DNA of 64,000 nucleotides from Arenicola marina (lineage: Eukaryota > Annelida > Polychaeta > Arenicolidae), in NCBI GenBank assembly GCA_964019135.1, contig OZ025256.1, forward strand, positions 36,366,035 to 36,430,034, read 5' to 3'. The notes under the pieces were generated by a model. That model had not been told where the DNA came from. It was given only the letters and a program-made list of their open reading frames with translations, and searched no databases. Every line of letters starts with the position of its first letter. The first letter of the stretch is position 1. Below, one piece after another: positions 43,401-55,400 of this stretch. The position numbers and the translations under genes are program-made.

Positions 43401-46400
43401 TCGGGAGGCCTAGCCATGTCTCGGTTGGTCTAGCCAGCTCTCGGTCGGTCTAGCCAGGTCTCGATCGGTCTAGCTAGGTCTCTTGCGGTCTAGCCAGGTC
43501 TCGGTCGGTCTAGCCAGGTCTCGATCGGTCTAGCTAGGTCTCTTGCGGTCTAGCCAGGTCTCGATCGGTCTAGCTAGGTCTCTTGCGGTCTAGCCAGGTC
43601 TCGGTCTGTCTAGCCAGGTCTCGTTCGGTCTAGCCAGGTCTCGATCGGTCTAGCTAGGTCTCGGGCGGTCTAGCCAGGTCTTGGTTGGTCTAGCTAGGTC
43701 TCGGGCGGCCTAGCCAGGTCTCGGTTGGTCTAGCCAGCTCTCGGTCGGTCTAGCCAGGTCTCGATCGGTCTAGCTAGGTCTCGGGCGGCCTAGCCAGGTC
43801 TCGGTTGGTCTAGCTAGGTCTCGGTCTGTCTAGCCAGGTCTCGGTCGGTCTAGCCAGCTCTCGGTCGGTCTAGCCAGGTCTCGATCAGTCTAGCTAGGTC
43901 TCTTGCGGTCTAGCCAGGTCTCGGTCGGTCTAGCCAGGTCTCGGTCTGTCTAGCCAGGTCTCGGTCGGTCTAGCCAGGTCTCGATCGGTCTAACTAGGTC
44001 TCGGGCGGTCTAGCCAGGTTTCGGTCGGTCTAGCTAGGTCTCGGTTGGTCTAGCCAGGTCTCGGTTGGTCTAGCCAGGTCTCGATCGGTCTAGCTAGGTT
44101 TCGGTCGGTCTAGCCAGGTCTCGGTCGGGACTATCCAGGTCTCGAACGGTCTAGCCAGGTCTCGATCGGTCTAGCTAGGTTTCGGTCGGTCTAGGCACGT
44201 ATCGGTCGGTCTAGCTAGGTCTCGGGCGGTCTAGCCAGGTCTCGGTTGGTCTAGCCAGCTCTCGGTCAGTCTAGCCAGGTCTCGATCGGTCTAGCTAGGT
44301 TTCGGTCGGTCTAGCCAGGTTTCGGTCGGGACTATCCAGGTCTCGGACGGTCTAGCCAGGTCTCGATCGGTCTAGCTAGGTCTCTTGCGGTCTAGCCAGG
44401 TCACGGTCTGTCTAGCCAGATCTCGGTCGGTCTAGCCAGGTCTCGATCGGTCTAGCCAGGTCTCGGTCGGTCTAGCCAGGTCTTTTGCGGTCTAGCCAGG
44501 TCTCGGTCGGTATAGCCAGGTCTCTGTCGGTCTAGCCAGGTCTCGTTCGGTCTAGCTAGGTCTCGAGCGGTCTAGCCAGGTCTCGGTCGGTCTAGCCAGC
44601 CCTTGGTCGGTCTAGCCAGGTCCCGGTCGTTCTAGCTAGATCTGGGTCGGTCTAGCCAGGTTTCGGCCGGTCTAGCCAGGTATCGGTCGGTCTAGCTAGG
44701 TCTCGGTCGGTCTAGCCAGGTCTCGGGCGGTCTAGTCAGGTTTCGGTCGGTCTAGCCAGGTTTCGGCCGGTCTAGCCAGGTATCGGTCGGTCTAGCTAGG
44801 TCTCGGTCGGACTAGCCAGGTCTCGGGCGGTCTAGTCAGGTTTCGGTCGGTCTAGCCAGGTTTCGGCCGGTCTAGCCAGGTCTCGGTCGGTCTAGCCAGG
44901 TCTCGGTTGGTCTAGCCAGCTCTCGGTCAGTCTAGCCAGGTCTCGATCGGTCTAGCTAGGTCTCGGGAGGCCTAGCCAGGTCTCGGTTGGTCTAGCTAGG
45001 TCTCGGGCGGCCTAGCCAGGTCTCGGTTGGTCTAGCCAGCTCTCGGTCGGTCTAGCCAGATCTCGGTCGGTCTAGCAAGGTCTCGATCGGTCTAGCTAGG
45101 TCTCTTGCGGTCTAGCCAGGTCTCGGTCGGTCTAGCCAGGTCTCGGTCGGTCTAGCCAGGTCTCGGTCGGTCTAGCCAGGTCTCGGCCGGTCTAGCCAGG
45201 TCTCGGTCGGTCTAGCCAGGTCTCGGTCGGTCTAGCCAGGTCTCGGGCGGCCTAGCCATTTCTCGGTTGGTCTAGCCAGCTCTCGGTCGGTCTAGCCAGG
45301 TCTCGATCGGTCTAGCTAGGTGTCTTGCGGTCTAGCCAGGTCTCGGTCGGTCTAGCCAGGTCTCGGTCGGTCTAGCCAGGTCTCGATCGGTCTAGCTAGG
45401 TCTCTTGCGGTCTAGCCAGGTCTCGGTCGGTCTAGCCAGGTCTCGGTCGGTCTAGCCAGGTCTCGGTCGGTCTAGTCAGGTTTCGGTCGGTCTAGCCAGG
45501 ATTCGGCCGGTCTAGCTAGGTCTCTTGCGGTCTAGCCAGGTCTCTTGCGGTCTAGCCAGGTCTCGGTCGGTCTAGCCAGGTTTCGGTCGGTCTAGCCAGG
45601 TTTCGGTCGGTCTAGTCAGGTTTCGGTCGGTCTAGTCAGGTTTCGGTCGGTCTAGCCAGGTCTCTTGCGGTCTAGCCAGGTCTCGGTCGGTCTAGCCAGG
45701 TCTCGGTCTGTCTAGCCAGGTCTCGTTCGGTCTAGCCAGGTCTCGATCGGTCTAGCTAGGTCTCGGGCGGTCTAGCCAGGTCTCGGTTGGTCTAGCTAGG
45801 TCTCGGGCGGCCTAGCCAGGTCTCGGTTGGTCTAGCCAGCTCTCGGTCGGTCTAGCCAGGTCTCGATCGGTCTAGCTAGGTCTCGGGCGGCCTAGCCAGG
45901 TCTCGATTGGTCTAGCTAGGTCTCGGGCGGCCTAGCCAGGTCTCGGTTGGTCTAGCCAGCTCTCGGTCGGTCTAGCCAGGTCTCGATCGGTCTAGCTAGG
46001 TCTCTTGCGGTCTAGCCAGGTCTCGGTCGGTCTAGCCAGGTCTCGGTCTGTCTAGCCAGGTCTCGGTCGGTCTAGCCAGGTCTCGATCGGTCTAGCTAGG
46101 TCTCGGGCGGTCTAGCCAGGTTTCGGTCGGTCTAGCTAGGTCTCGGTTGGTCTAGCCAGGTCTCGGTTGGTCTAGCCAGGTCTCGATCGGTCTAGCTAGG
46201 TTTCGGTCGGTCTAGCCAGGTCTCGGTCGGGACTATCCAGGTCTCGAACGGTCTAGCCAGGTCTCGATCGGTCTAGCTAGGTTTCGGTCGGTCTAGGCAC
46301 GTATCGGTCGGTCTAGCTAGGTCTCGGGCGGTCTAGCCAGGTCTCGGTTGGTCTAGCCAGCTCTCGGTCAGTCTAGCCAGGTCTCGATCGGTCTAGCTAG

Positions 46401-49400
46401 GTTTCGGTCGGTCTAGCCAGGTTTCGATCGGTCTAGCTAGGTTTCGGTCGGTCTAGCCAGGTATCGGTCGGTCTAGCTAGGTCTCGGGCGGCCTAGCCAG
46501 GTCTCGGTTGGTCTAGCCAGCTCTCGGTCGGTCTAGCTAGGTCTCTTGCGGTCTAGCCAGGTCTCGGTCGGTCTAGCCAGGTCTCTGTCGGTCTAGCCAG
46601 GTCTCGTTCGGTCTAGCTAGGTCTCGGGCGGTCTAGCCAGGTCTCGGTTGGTCTAGCCAGCCCTTGGTCGGTCTAGCCAGGTCCCGGTCGTTCTAGCTAG
46701 ATCTGGGTCGGTCTAGCCAGGTCGCGGTCGGTCTAGCTAGGTCTCGGGCGGTCTAGCCAGGTCTCGCTCGGTCTAGCCAGGTCTCGGTCGGCCTAGCTAA
46801 GTCCCGGTCAGTCTAGCTAGGTCTCGGTTGGTCTAGCCAGGTCTGGGTCGGTCTAGCCAGGTTTGGGTCGGTCTAGCCAGGTCGCGGTCGGTCTAGCTAG
46901 GTCTCGGTCGGTCTAGCCAGGTCTCGATCGGTCTAGCTAGGTCTCTTGCGGTCTAGCCAGGTCTCGGTCGGTCTAGCCAGGTCTCGGTCGGTCTAGCCAG
47001 GTCTCGATCGGTCTAGCTAGGTCTCTTGCGGTCTAGCCAGGTATCGGTCGGTCTAGCCAGGTCTCGGTCGGTCTAGCCAGGTCTCGGTCGGTCTAGTCAG
47101 GTTTCGGTCGGTCTAGCCAGGTTTCGGCCGGTCTAGCCAGGTCTCTTGCGGTCTAGCCAGGTCTCTTGCGGTCTAGCCAGGTCTCGGTCGGTCTAGCCAG
47201 GTCTCGGTCGGTCTAGCCAGGTCTCGGTCGGTCTAGTCAGGTTTCGGTCGGTCTAGTCAGGTTTCGGTCGGTCTAGCCAGGTTTCGGTCGGTCTAGCTAG
47301 GTCTCTTGCGGTCTAGCCAGGTTTCGGTCGGTCTAGCCAGGTCTCGGTCGGTCTAGCCAGGTCTCGGTCGGTCTAGCCAGGTCTCGGTCGGTCTAGCCAG
47401 GTCTCGGTCGGTCTAGCTAGGTCTCGGGTGGTCTAGCCAGGTCTCGGTTGGTCTAGCCAGCTCTCGGTCAGTCTAGCCAGGTCTCGATCGGTCTAGCTAG
47501 GTCTCGGGAGGCCTAGCCAGGTCTCGGTTGGTCTAGCTTGGTCTCGGGAGGCCTAGCCATGTCTCGGTTGGTCTAGCCAGCTCTCGGTCGGTCTAGCCAG
47601 GTCTCGATCGGTCTAGCTAGGTCTCTTGCGGTCTAGCCAGGTCTCGGTCGGTCTAGCCAGGTCTCGGTCTGTCTAGCCAGGTCTCGTTCGGTCTAGCCAG
47701 GTCTCGATCGGTCTAGCTAGGTCTCGGGCGGTCTAGCCAGGTCTTGGTTGGTCTAGCTAGGTCTCGGGCGGCCTAGCCAGGTCTCGGTTGGTCTAGCCAG
47801 CTCTCGGTCGGTCTAGCCAGGTCTCGATCGGTCTAGCTAGGTCTCGGGCGGCCTAGCCAGGTCTCGGTTGGTCTAGCTAGGTCTCGGTCTGTCTAGCCAG
47901 GTCTCGGTCGGTCTAGCCAGCTCTCGGTCGGTCTAGCCAGGTCTCGATCAGTCTAGCTAGGTCTCTTGCGGTCTAGCCAGGTCTCGGTCGGTCTAGCCAG
48001 GTCTCGGTCTGTCTAGCCAGGTCTCGGTCGGTCTAGCCAGGTCTCGATCGGTCTAGCTAGGTCTCGGGCGGTCTAGCCAGGTTTCGGTCGGTCTAGCTAG
48101 GTCTCGGTTGGTCTAGCCAGGTCTCGGTTGGTCTAGCCAGGTCTCGATCGGTCTAGCTAGGTTTCGGTCGGTCTAGCCAGGTCTCGGTCGGGACTATCCA
48201 GGTCTCGAACGGTCTAGCCAGGTCTCGATCGGTCTAGCTAGGTTTCGGTCGGTCTAGGCACGTATCGGTCGGTCTAGCTAGGTCTCGGGCGGTCTAGCCA
48301 GGTCTCGGTTGGTCTAGCCAGCTCTCGGTCAGTCTAGCCAGGTCTCGATCGGTCTAGCTAGGTTTCGGTCGGTCTAGCCAGGTTTTGGTCGGGACTATCC
48401 AGGTCTCGGACGGTCTAGCCAGGTCTCGATCGGTCTAGCTAGGTCTCTTGCGGTCTAGCCAGGTCACGGTCTGTCTAGCCAGATCTCGGTCGGTCTAGCC
48501 AGGTCTCGATCGGTCTAGCCAGGTCTCGGTCGGTCTAGCCAGGTCTTTTGCGGTCTAGCCAGGTCTCGGTCGGTATAGCCAGGTCTCTGTCGGTCTAGCC
48601 AGGTCTCGTTCGGTCTAGCTAGGTCTCGAGCGGTCTAGCCAGGTCTCGGTCGGTCTAGCCAGCCCTTGGTCGGTCTAGCCAGGTCCCGGTCGTTCTAGCT
48701 AGATCTGGGTCGGTCTAGCCAGGTCGCGGTCGGTCTAGCTAGGTCTCGGGCGGTCTAGCCAGGTCTCGCTCGGTCTAGCCAGGTCTCGGTCGGCCTAGCT
48801 AAGTCCCGGTCAGTCTAGCTAGGTCTCGGTTGGTCTAGCCAGGTCTGGGTCGGTCTAGCCAGGTTTGGGTCGGTCTAGCCAGGTCGCGGTCGGTCTAGCT
48901 AGGTCTCGGTCGGTTTGGCCAGGTCTCGGTCGGTCTAGACAGCTCTTGGTCGGTCTAGCCAGGTCTCGGTCGGTCTAGCCAGGTCTCGGTCGGTCTATCC
49001 AGCTCTTGGTCGGTCTAGCTAGGTCTCGGTCGGTCTAGCCAGGTCTCGGTCGGTCTAGCCAGCTCTCGATCGGCCTAGCTAGGTCTCGGGCGGTCTAGCC
49101 AGGACTCGGTCGGTCTAGCCAGGTCTCGGTCGGTCTTGCTAGGTCTCGGTCGGTTTGGCCAGGTCTCGGTCGGTCTAGACAGCTCTTGGTCGGTCTAGCC
49201 AGGTCTCGGTCGGTCTAGCTAGGTCTGGGTCGGTCTAGCCAGGTCTCGGTCGATCTAGCTAGGTCTCGGTCGGTCTAGCCAGGTCTCGGTCGGTCTATCC
49301 AGCTCTCGGTCGGTCTAGCTAGGTCTCGGTCGGTCTAGCCAGGTCTCGGTCGGCCTAGCTAAGTCCCGGTCAGTCTAGCTAGGTCTCGGTTGGTCTAGCC

Positions 49401-52400
49401 AGGTCTGGGTCGGTCTATCCAGGTTTGGGTCGGTCTAGCCAGGTCGCGGTCGGTCTAGCTAGGTCTCGGTCGGTCTAGCCAGGTCTCGATCGGTCTAGCT
49501 AGGTCTCTTGCGGTCTAGCCAGGTCTCGGTCGGTCTAGCCAGGTCTCGGTCGGTCTAGCCAGGTCTCGATCGGTCTAGCTAGGTCTCTTGCGGTCTAGCC
49601 AGGTATCGGTCGGTCTAGCCAGGTCTCGGTCGGTCTAGCCATGTCTCGGTCGGTCTAGTCAGGTTTCGGTCGGTCTAGCCAGGTTTCGGCCGGTCTAGCT
49701 AGGTCTCTTGCGGTCTAGCCAGGTCTCTTGCGGTCTAGCCAGGTCTCGGTCGGTCTAGCCAGGTCTCGGTCGGTCTAGCCAGGTCTCGGTCGGTCTAGTC
49801 AGGTTTCGGTCGGTCTAGTCAGGTTTCGGTCGGTCTAGCAAGGTTTCGGTCGGTCTAGCTAGGTCTCTTGCGGTCTAGCCAGGTTTCGGTCGGTCTAGCC
49901 AGGTCTCGGTCGGTCTAGCCAGGTCTCGGTCGGTCTAGCCAGGTCTCGGTCGGTCTAGCCAGGTCTCGGTCGGTCTAGCTAGGTCTCGGGTGGTCTAGCC
50001 AGGTCTCGGTTGGTCTAGCCAGCTCTCGGTCAGTCTAGCCAGGTCTCGATCGGTCTAGCTAGGTCTCGGGAGGCCTAGCCAGGTCTCGGTTGGTCTAGCT
50101 TGGTCTCGGGAGGCCTAGCCAGGTCTCGGTTGGTCTAGCCAGCTCTCGGTCGGTCTAGCCAGGTCTCGATCGGTCTAGCTAGGTCTCTTGCGGTCTAGCC
50201 AGGTCTCGGTCGGTCTAGCCAGGTCTCGGTCTGTCTAGCCAGGTCTCGTTCGGTCTAGCCAGGTCTCGATCGGTCTAGCTAGGTCTCGGGCGGTCTAGCC
50301 AGGTCTTGGTTGGTCTAGCTAGGTCTCGGGCGGCCTAGCCAGGTCTCGGTTGGTCTAGCCAGCTCTCGGTCGGTCTAGCCAGGTCTCGATCGGTCTAGCT
50401 AGGTCTCGGGCGGCCTAGCCAGGTCTCGGCTGGTCTAGCTAGGTCTCGGTCTGTCTAGCCAGGTCTCGGTCGGTCTAGCCAGCTCTCGGTCGGTCTAGCC
50501 AGGTCTCGATCAGTCTAGCTAGGTCTCTTGCGGTCTAGCCAGGTCTCGGTCGGTCTAGCCAGGTCTCGGTCTGTCTAGCCAGGTCTCGGTCGGTCTAGCC
50601 AGGTCTCGATCGGTCTAGCTAGGTCTCGGGCGGTCTAGCCAGGTTTCGGTCGGTCTAGCTAGGTCTCGGTTGGTCTAGCCAGGTCTCGGTTGGTCTAGCC
50701 AGGTCTCGATCGGTCTAGCTAGGTTTCGGTCGGTCTAGCCAGGTCTCGGTCGGGACTATCCAGGTCTCGAACGGTCTAGCCAGGTCTCGATCGGTCTAGC
50801 TAGGTTTCGGTCGGTCTAGGCACGTATCGGTCGGTCTAGCTAGGTCTCGGGCGGTCTAGCCAGGTCTCGGTTGGTCTAGCCAGCTCTCGGTCAGTCTAGC
50901 CAGGTCTCGATCGGTCTAGCTAGGTTTCGGTCGGTCTAGCCAGGTTTCGGTCGGGACTATCCAGGTCTCGGACGGTCTAGCCAGGTCTCGATCGGTCTAG
51001 CTAGGTCTCTTGCGGTCTAGCCAGGTCACGGTCTGTCTAGCCAGATCTCGGTCGGTCTAGCCAGGTCTCGATCGGTCTAGCCAGGTCTCGGTCGGTCTAG
51101 CCAGGTCTTTTGCGGTCTAGCCAGGTCTCGGTCGGTATAGCCAGGTCTCTGTCGGTCTAGCCAGGTCTCGTTCGGTCTAGCTAGGTCTCGAGCGGTCTAG
51201 CCAGGTCTCGGTCGGTCTAGCCAGCCCTTGGTCGGTCTAGCCAGGTCCCGGTCGTTCTAGCTAGATCTGGGTCGGTCTAGCCAGGTCGCGGTCGGTCTAG
51301 CTAGGTCTCGGGCGGTCTAGCCAGGTCTCGCTCGGTCTAGCCAGGTCTCGGTCGGCCTAGCTAAGTCCCGGTCAGTCTAGCTAGGTCTCGGTTGGTCTAG
51401 CCAGGTCTGGGTCGGTCTAGCCAGGTTTGGGTCGGTCTAGCCAGGTCGCGGTCGGTCGAGCTAGGTCTCGGTCGGTTTGGCCAGGTCTCGGTCGGTCTAG
51501 ACAGCTCTTGGTCGGTCTAGCCAGGTCTCGGTCGGTCTAGCCAGGTCTCGGTCGGTCTATCCAGCTCTTGGTCGGTCTAGCTAGGTCTCGGTCGGTCTAG
51601 CCAGGTCTCGGTCGGTCTAGCCAGCTCTCGATCGGCCTAGCTAGGTCTCGGGCGGTCTAGCCAGGTCTCGGTCGGTCTAGCCAGGTCTCGGTCGGTCTTG
51701 CTAGGTCTCGGTCGGTTTGGCCAGGTCTCGGTCGGTCTAGACAGCTCTTGGTCGGTCTAGCCAGGTCTCGGTCGGTCTAGCTAGGTCTGGGTCGGTCTAG
51801 CCAGGTCTCGGTTGATCTAGCTAGGTCTCGGTCGGTCTAGCCAGGTCTCGGTCGGTCTATCCAGCTCTCGGTCGGTCTAGCTAGGTCTCGGTCGGTCTAG
51901 CCAGGTCTCGGTCGGCCTAGCTAAGTCCCGGTCAGTCTAGCTAGGTCTCGGTTGGTCTAGCCAAGTCTGGGTCGGTCTATCCAGGTTTGGGTCGGTCTAG
52001 CCAGGTCGCGGTCGGTCTAGCTAGGTCTCGGTCGGTCTAGCCAGGTCTCGATCGGTCTAGCTAGGTCTCTTGCGGTCTAGCCAGGTCTCGGTCGGTCTAG
52101 CCAGGTCTCGGTCGGTCTAGCCAGGTCTCGATCGGTCTAGCCAGGTCTCTTGCGGTCTAGCCAGGTATCGGTCGGTCTAGCCAGGTCTCGGTCGGTCTAG
52201 CCAGGTCTCGGTCGGTCTAGTCAGGTTTCGGTCGGTCTAGCCAGGTTTCGGCCGGTCTAGCTAGGTCTCTTGCGGTCTAGCCAGGTCTCTTGCGGTCTAG
52301 CCAGGTCTCGGTCGGTCTAGCCAGGTCTCGGTCGGTCTAGCCAGGTCTCGGTCGGTCTAGTCAGGTTTCGGTCGGTCTAGTCAGGTTTCGGTCGGTCTAG

Positions 52401-55400
52401 CCAGGTTTCGGTCGGTCTAGCTAGGTCTCTTGCGGTCTAGCCAGGTTTCGGTCGGTCTAGCCAGGTCTCGGTCGGTCTAGCCAGGTCTCGGTCGGTCTAG
52501 CCAGGTCTCGGTCGGTCTAGCCAGGTCTCGGTCGGTCTAGCTAGGTCTCGGGTGGTCTAGCCAGGTCTCGGTTGGTCTAGCCAGCTCTCGCTCGGTCTAG
52601 CCAGGTCTCGGTCGGCCTAGCTAAGTCCCGGTCAGTCTAGCTAGGTCTCGGTTGGTCTAGCCAGGTCTGGGTCGGTCTAGCCAGGTTTGGGTCGGTCTAG
52701 CCAGGTCGCGGTCGGTCGAGCTAGGTCTCGGTCGGTTTGGCCAGGTCTCGGTCGGTCTAGACAGCTCTTGGTCGGTCTAGCCAGGTCTCGGTCGGTCTAG
52801 CTAGGTCTGGGTCGGTCTAGCCAGGTCTCGGTTGATCTAGCTAGGTCTCGGTCGGTCTAGCCAGGTCTCGGTCGGTCTATCCAGCTCTCGGTCGGTCTAG
52901 CTAGGTCTCGGTCGGTCTAGCCAGGTCTCGGTCGGCCTAGCTAAGTCCCGGTCAGTCTAGCTAGGTCTCGGTTGGTCTAGCCAAGTCTGGGTCGGTCTAT
53001 CCAGGTTTGGGTCGGTCTAGCCAGGTCGCGGTCGGTCTAGCTAGGTCTCGGTCGGTCTAGCCAGGTCTCGGTCGGTCTAGCCAGGTCTCGGTCGGTCTAG
53101 CCAGGTCTCGATCGGTCTAGCCAGGTCTCTTGCGGTCTAGCCAGGTATCGGTCGGTCTAGCCAGGTCTCGGTCGGTCTAGCCAGGTCTCGGTCGGTCTAG
53201 TCAGGTTTCGGTCGGTCTAGCCAGGTTTCGGCCGGTCTAGCTAGGTCTCTTGCGGTCTAGCCAGGTCTCTTGCGGTCTAGCCAGGTCTCGGTCGGTCTAG
53301 CCAGGTCTCGGTCGGTCTAGCCAGGTCTCGGTCGGTCTAGTCAGGTTTCGGTCGGTCTAGTCAGGTTTCGGTCGGTCTAGCCAGGTTTCGGTCGGTCTAG
53401 CTAGGTCTCTTGCGGTCTAGCCAGGTTTCGGTCGGTCTAGCCAGGTCTCGGTCGGTCTAGCCAGGTCTCGGTCGGTCTAGCCAGGTCTCGGTCGGTCTAG
53501 CCAGGTCTCGGTCGGTCTAGCTAGGTCTCGGGTGGTCTAGCCAGGTCTCGGTTGGTCTAGCCAGCTCTCGGTCGGTCTAGCCAGGTCTCGATCGGTCTAG
53601 CTAGGTCTCTTGCGGTCTAGCCAGGTCTCGGGCGGTCTAGCCAGGTTTCGGTCGGTCTAGCTAGGTCTCGGTTGGTCTAGCCAGGTCTCGGTTGGTCTAG
53701 CCAGGTCTCGATCGGTCTAGCTAGGTTTCGGTCGGTCTAGCCAGGTCTCGGTCGGGACTATCCAGGTCTCGAACGGTCTAGCCAGGTCTCGATCGGTCTA
53801 GCTAGGTTTCGGTCGGTCTAGGCACGTATCGGTCGGTCTAGCTAGGTCTCGGGCGGTCTAGCCAGGTCTCGGTTGGTCTAGCCAGCTCTCGGTCAGTCTA
53901 GCCAGGTCTCGATCGGTCTAGCTAGGTTTCGGTCGGTCTAGCCAGGTTTCGGTCGGGACTATCCAGGTCTCGGACGGTCTAGCCAGGTCTCGATCGGTCT
54001 AGCTAGGTCTCTTGCGGTCTAGCCAGGTCACGGTCTGTCTAGCCAGATCTCGGTCGGTCTAGCCAGGTCTCGATCGGTCTAGCCAGGTCTCGGTCGGTCT
54101 AGCCAGGTCTCTTGCGGTCTAGCCAGGTCTCGGTCGGTATAGCCAGGTCTCTGTCGGTCTAGCCAGGTCTCGTTCGGTCTAGCTAGGTCTCGGGCGGTCT
54201 AGCCATGTCTCGGTCGGTCTAGCCAGCCCTTGGTCGGTCTAGCCAGGTCCCGGTCGTTCTAGCTAGATCTGGGTCGGTCTAGCCAGGTCGCGGTCGGTCT
54301 AGCTAGGTCTCGGGCGGTCTAGCCAGGTCTCGCTCGGTCTAGCCAGGTCTCGGTCGGCCTAGCTAAGTCCCGGTCAGTCTAGCTAGGTCTCGGTTGGTCT
54401 AGCCAGGTCTGGGTCGGTCTAGCCAGGTTTGGGTCGGTCTAGCCAGGTCGCGGTCGGTCTAGCTAGGTCTCGGTCGGTTTGGCCAGGTCTCCGTCGGTCT
54501 AGACAGCTCTTGGTCGGTCTAGCCAGGTCTCGGTCGGTCTAGCTAGGTCTGGGTCGGTCTAGCCAGGTCTCGGTCGATCTAGCTAGGTCTCGGTCGGTCT
54601 AGCCAGGTCTTGGTCGGTCTATCCAGCTCTCGGTCGGTCTAGCTAGGTCTCGGTCGGTCTAGCCAGGTCTCGGTCGGTCTAGCCAGCTCTCGATCGGCCT
54701 AGCTAGGTCTCGGGCGGTCTAGCCAGGTCTCGGTTGGTCTAGCCAGGTCTCGGTCGGCCTAGTTAAGTCTCGGTCAGTCTAGCTAGGTATCGGTTGGTCT
54801 AGCCAGGTCTCGGTCGATATAGCTAGGTCTCGGTCGGTCTAGCCAGGTCTCGGTCGGTCTAGCCAGATCTTGGTCGGTCTAGCCAGGTCTCGGTCGGTCT
54901 AGCCAGCTCTTGGTGGGTCTAGCCAGGTCTCGGTCGGTCTAGCTAGGTCTCGGTCGGTCTAGCCAGGTCTCGGTTGGTCTAGCTAGGTCTCGGTCGGTCT
55001 AGCCAGGTCTCGGTCGTTCTAGCCAGGTCTTGGTCGGTCTAGCCAGGTTTGGGTCGGTCTAGCCAGGTCTCGGTCGGGCTAGCTAGGTCTAGGTCGGTCT
55101 AGCCAGGTCTCGGTCGGTCTAGCCAGCTCTTGGTCGGTCTAGCCAGGTCTTGATCGGTCTAGCTAGGTCGGGGTCGGTCTATCTAGGTCTCGGTCGGTCT
55201 AGCTAGGTCTCGGTCGGTCTAGCCAGGTCTCGGTCGGTCTAGCCAGCTCTCGGTCGGTCTAGCTAGGTCTCGGTCGGTCTAGCCAGGTCTCGGTCGGTCT
55301 AGCCAGGTCTCGGTCGGTCTAGCCAGGTCTCGATCGGCCTAGCTAGGTCTCGGTCCGTCTAGCCAGGTCTCGGTCGGTCTAGCCAGGTCTCGGTTGGTCT

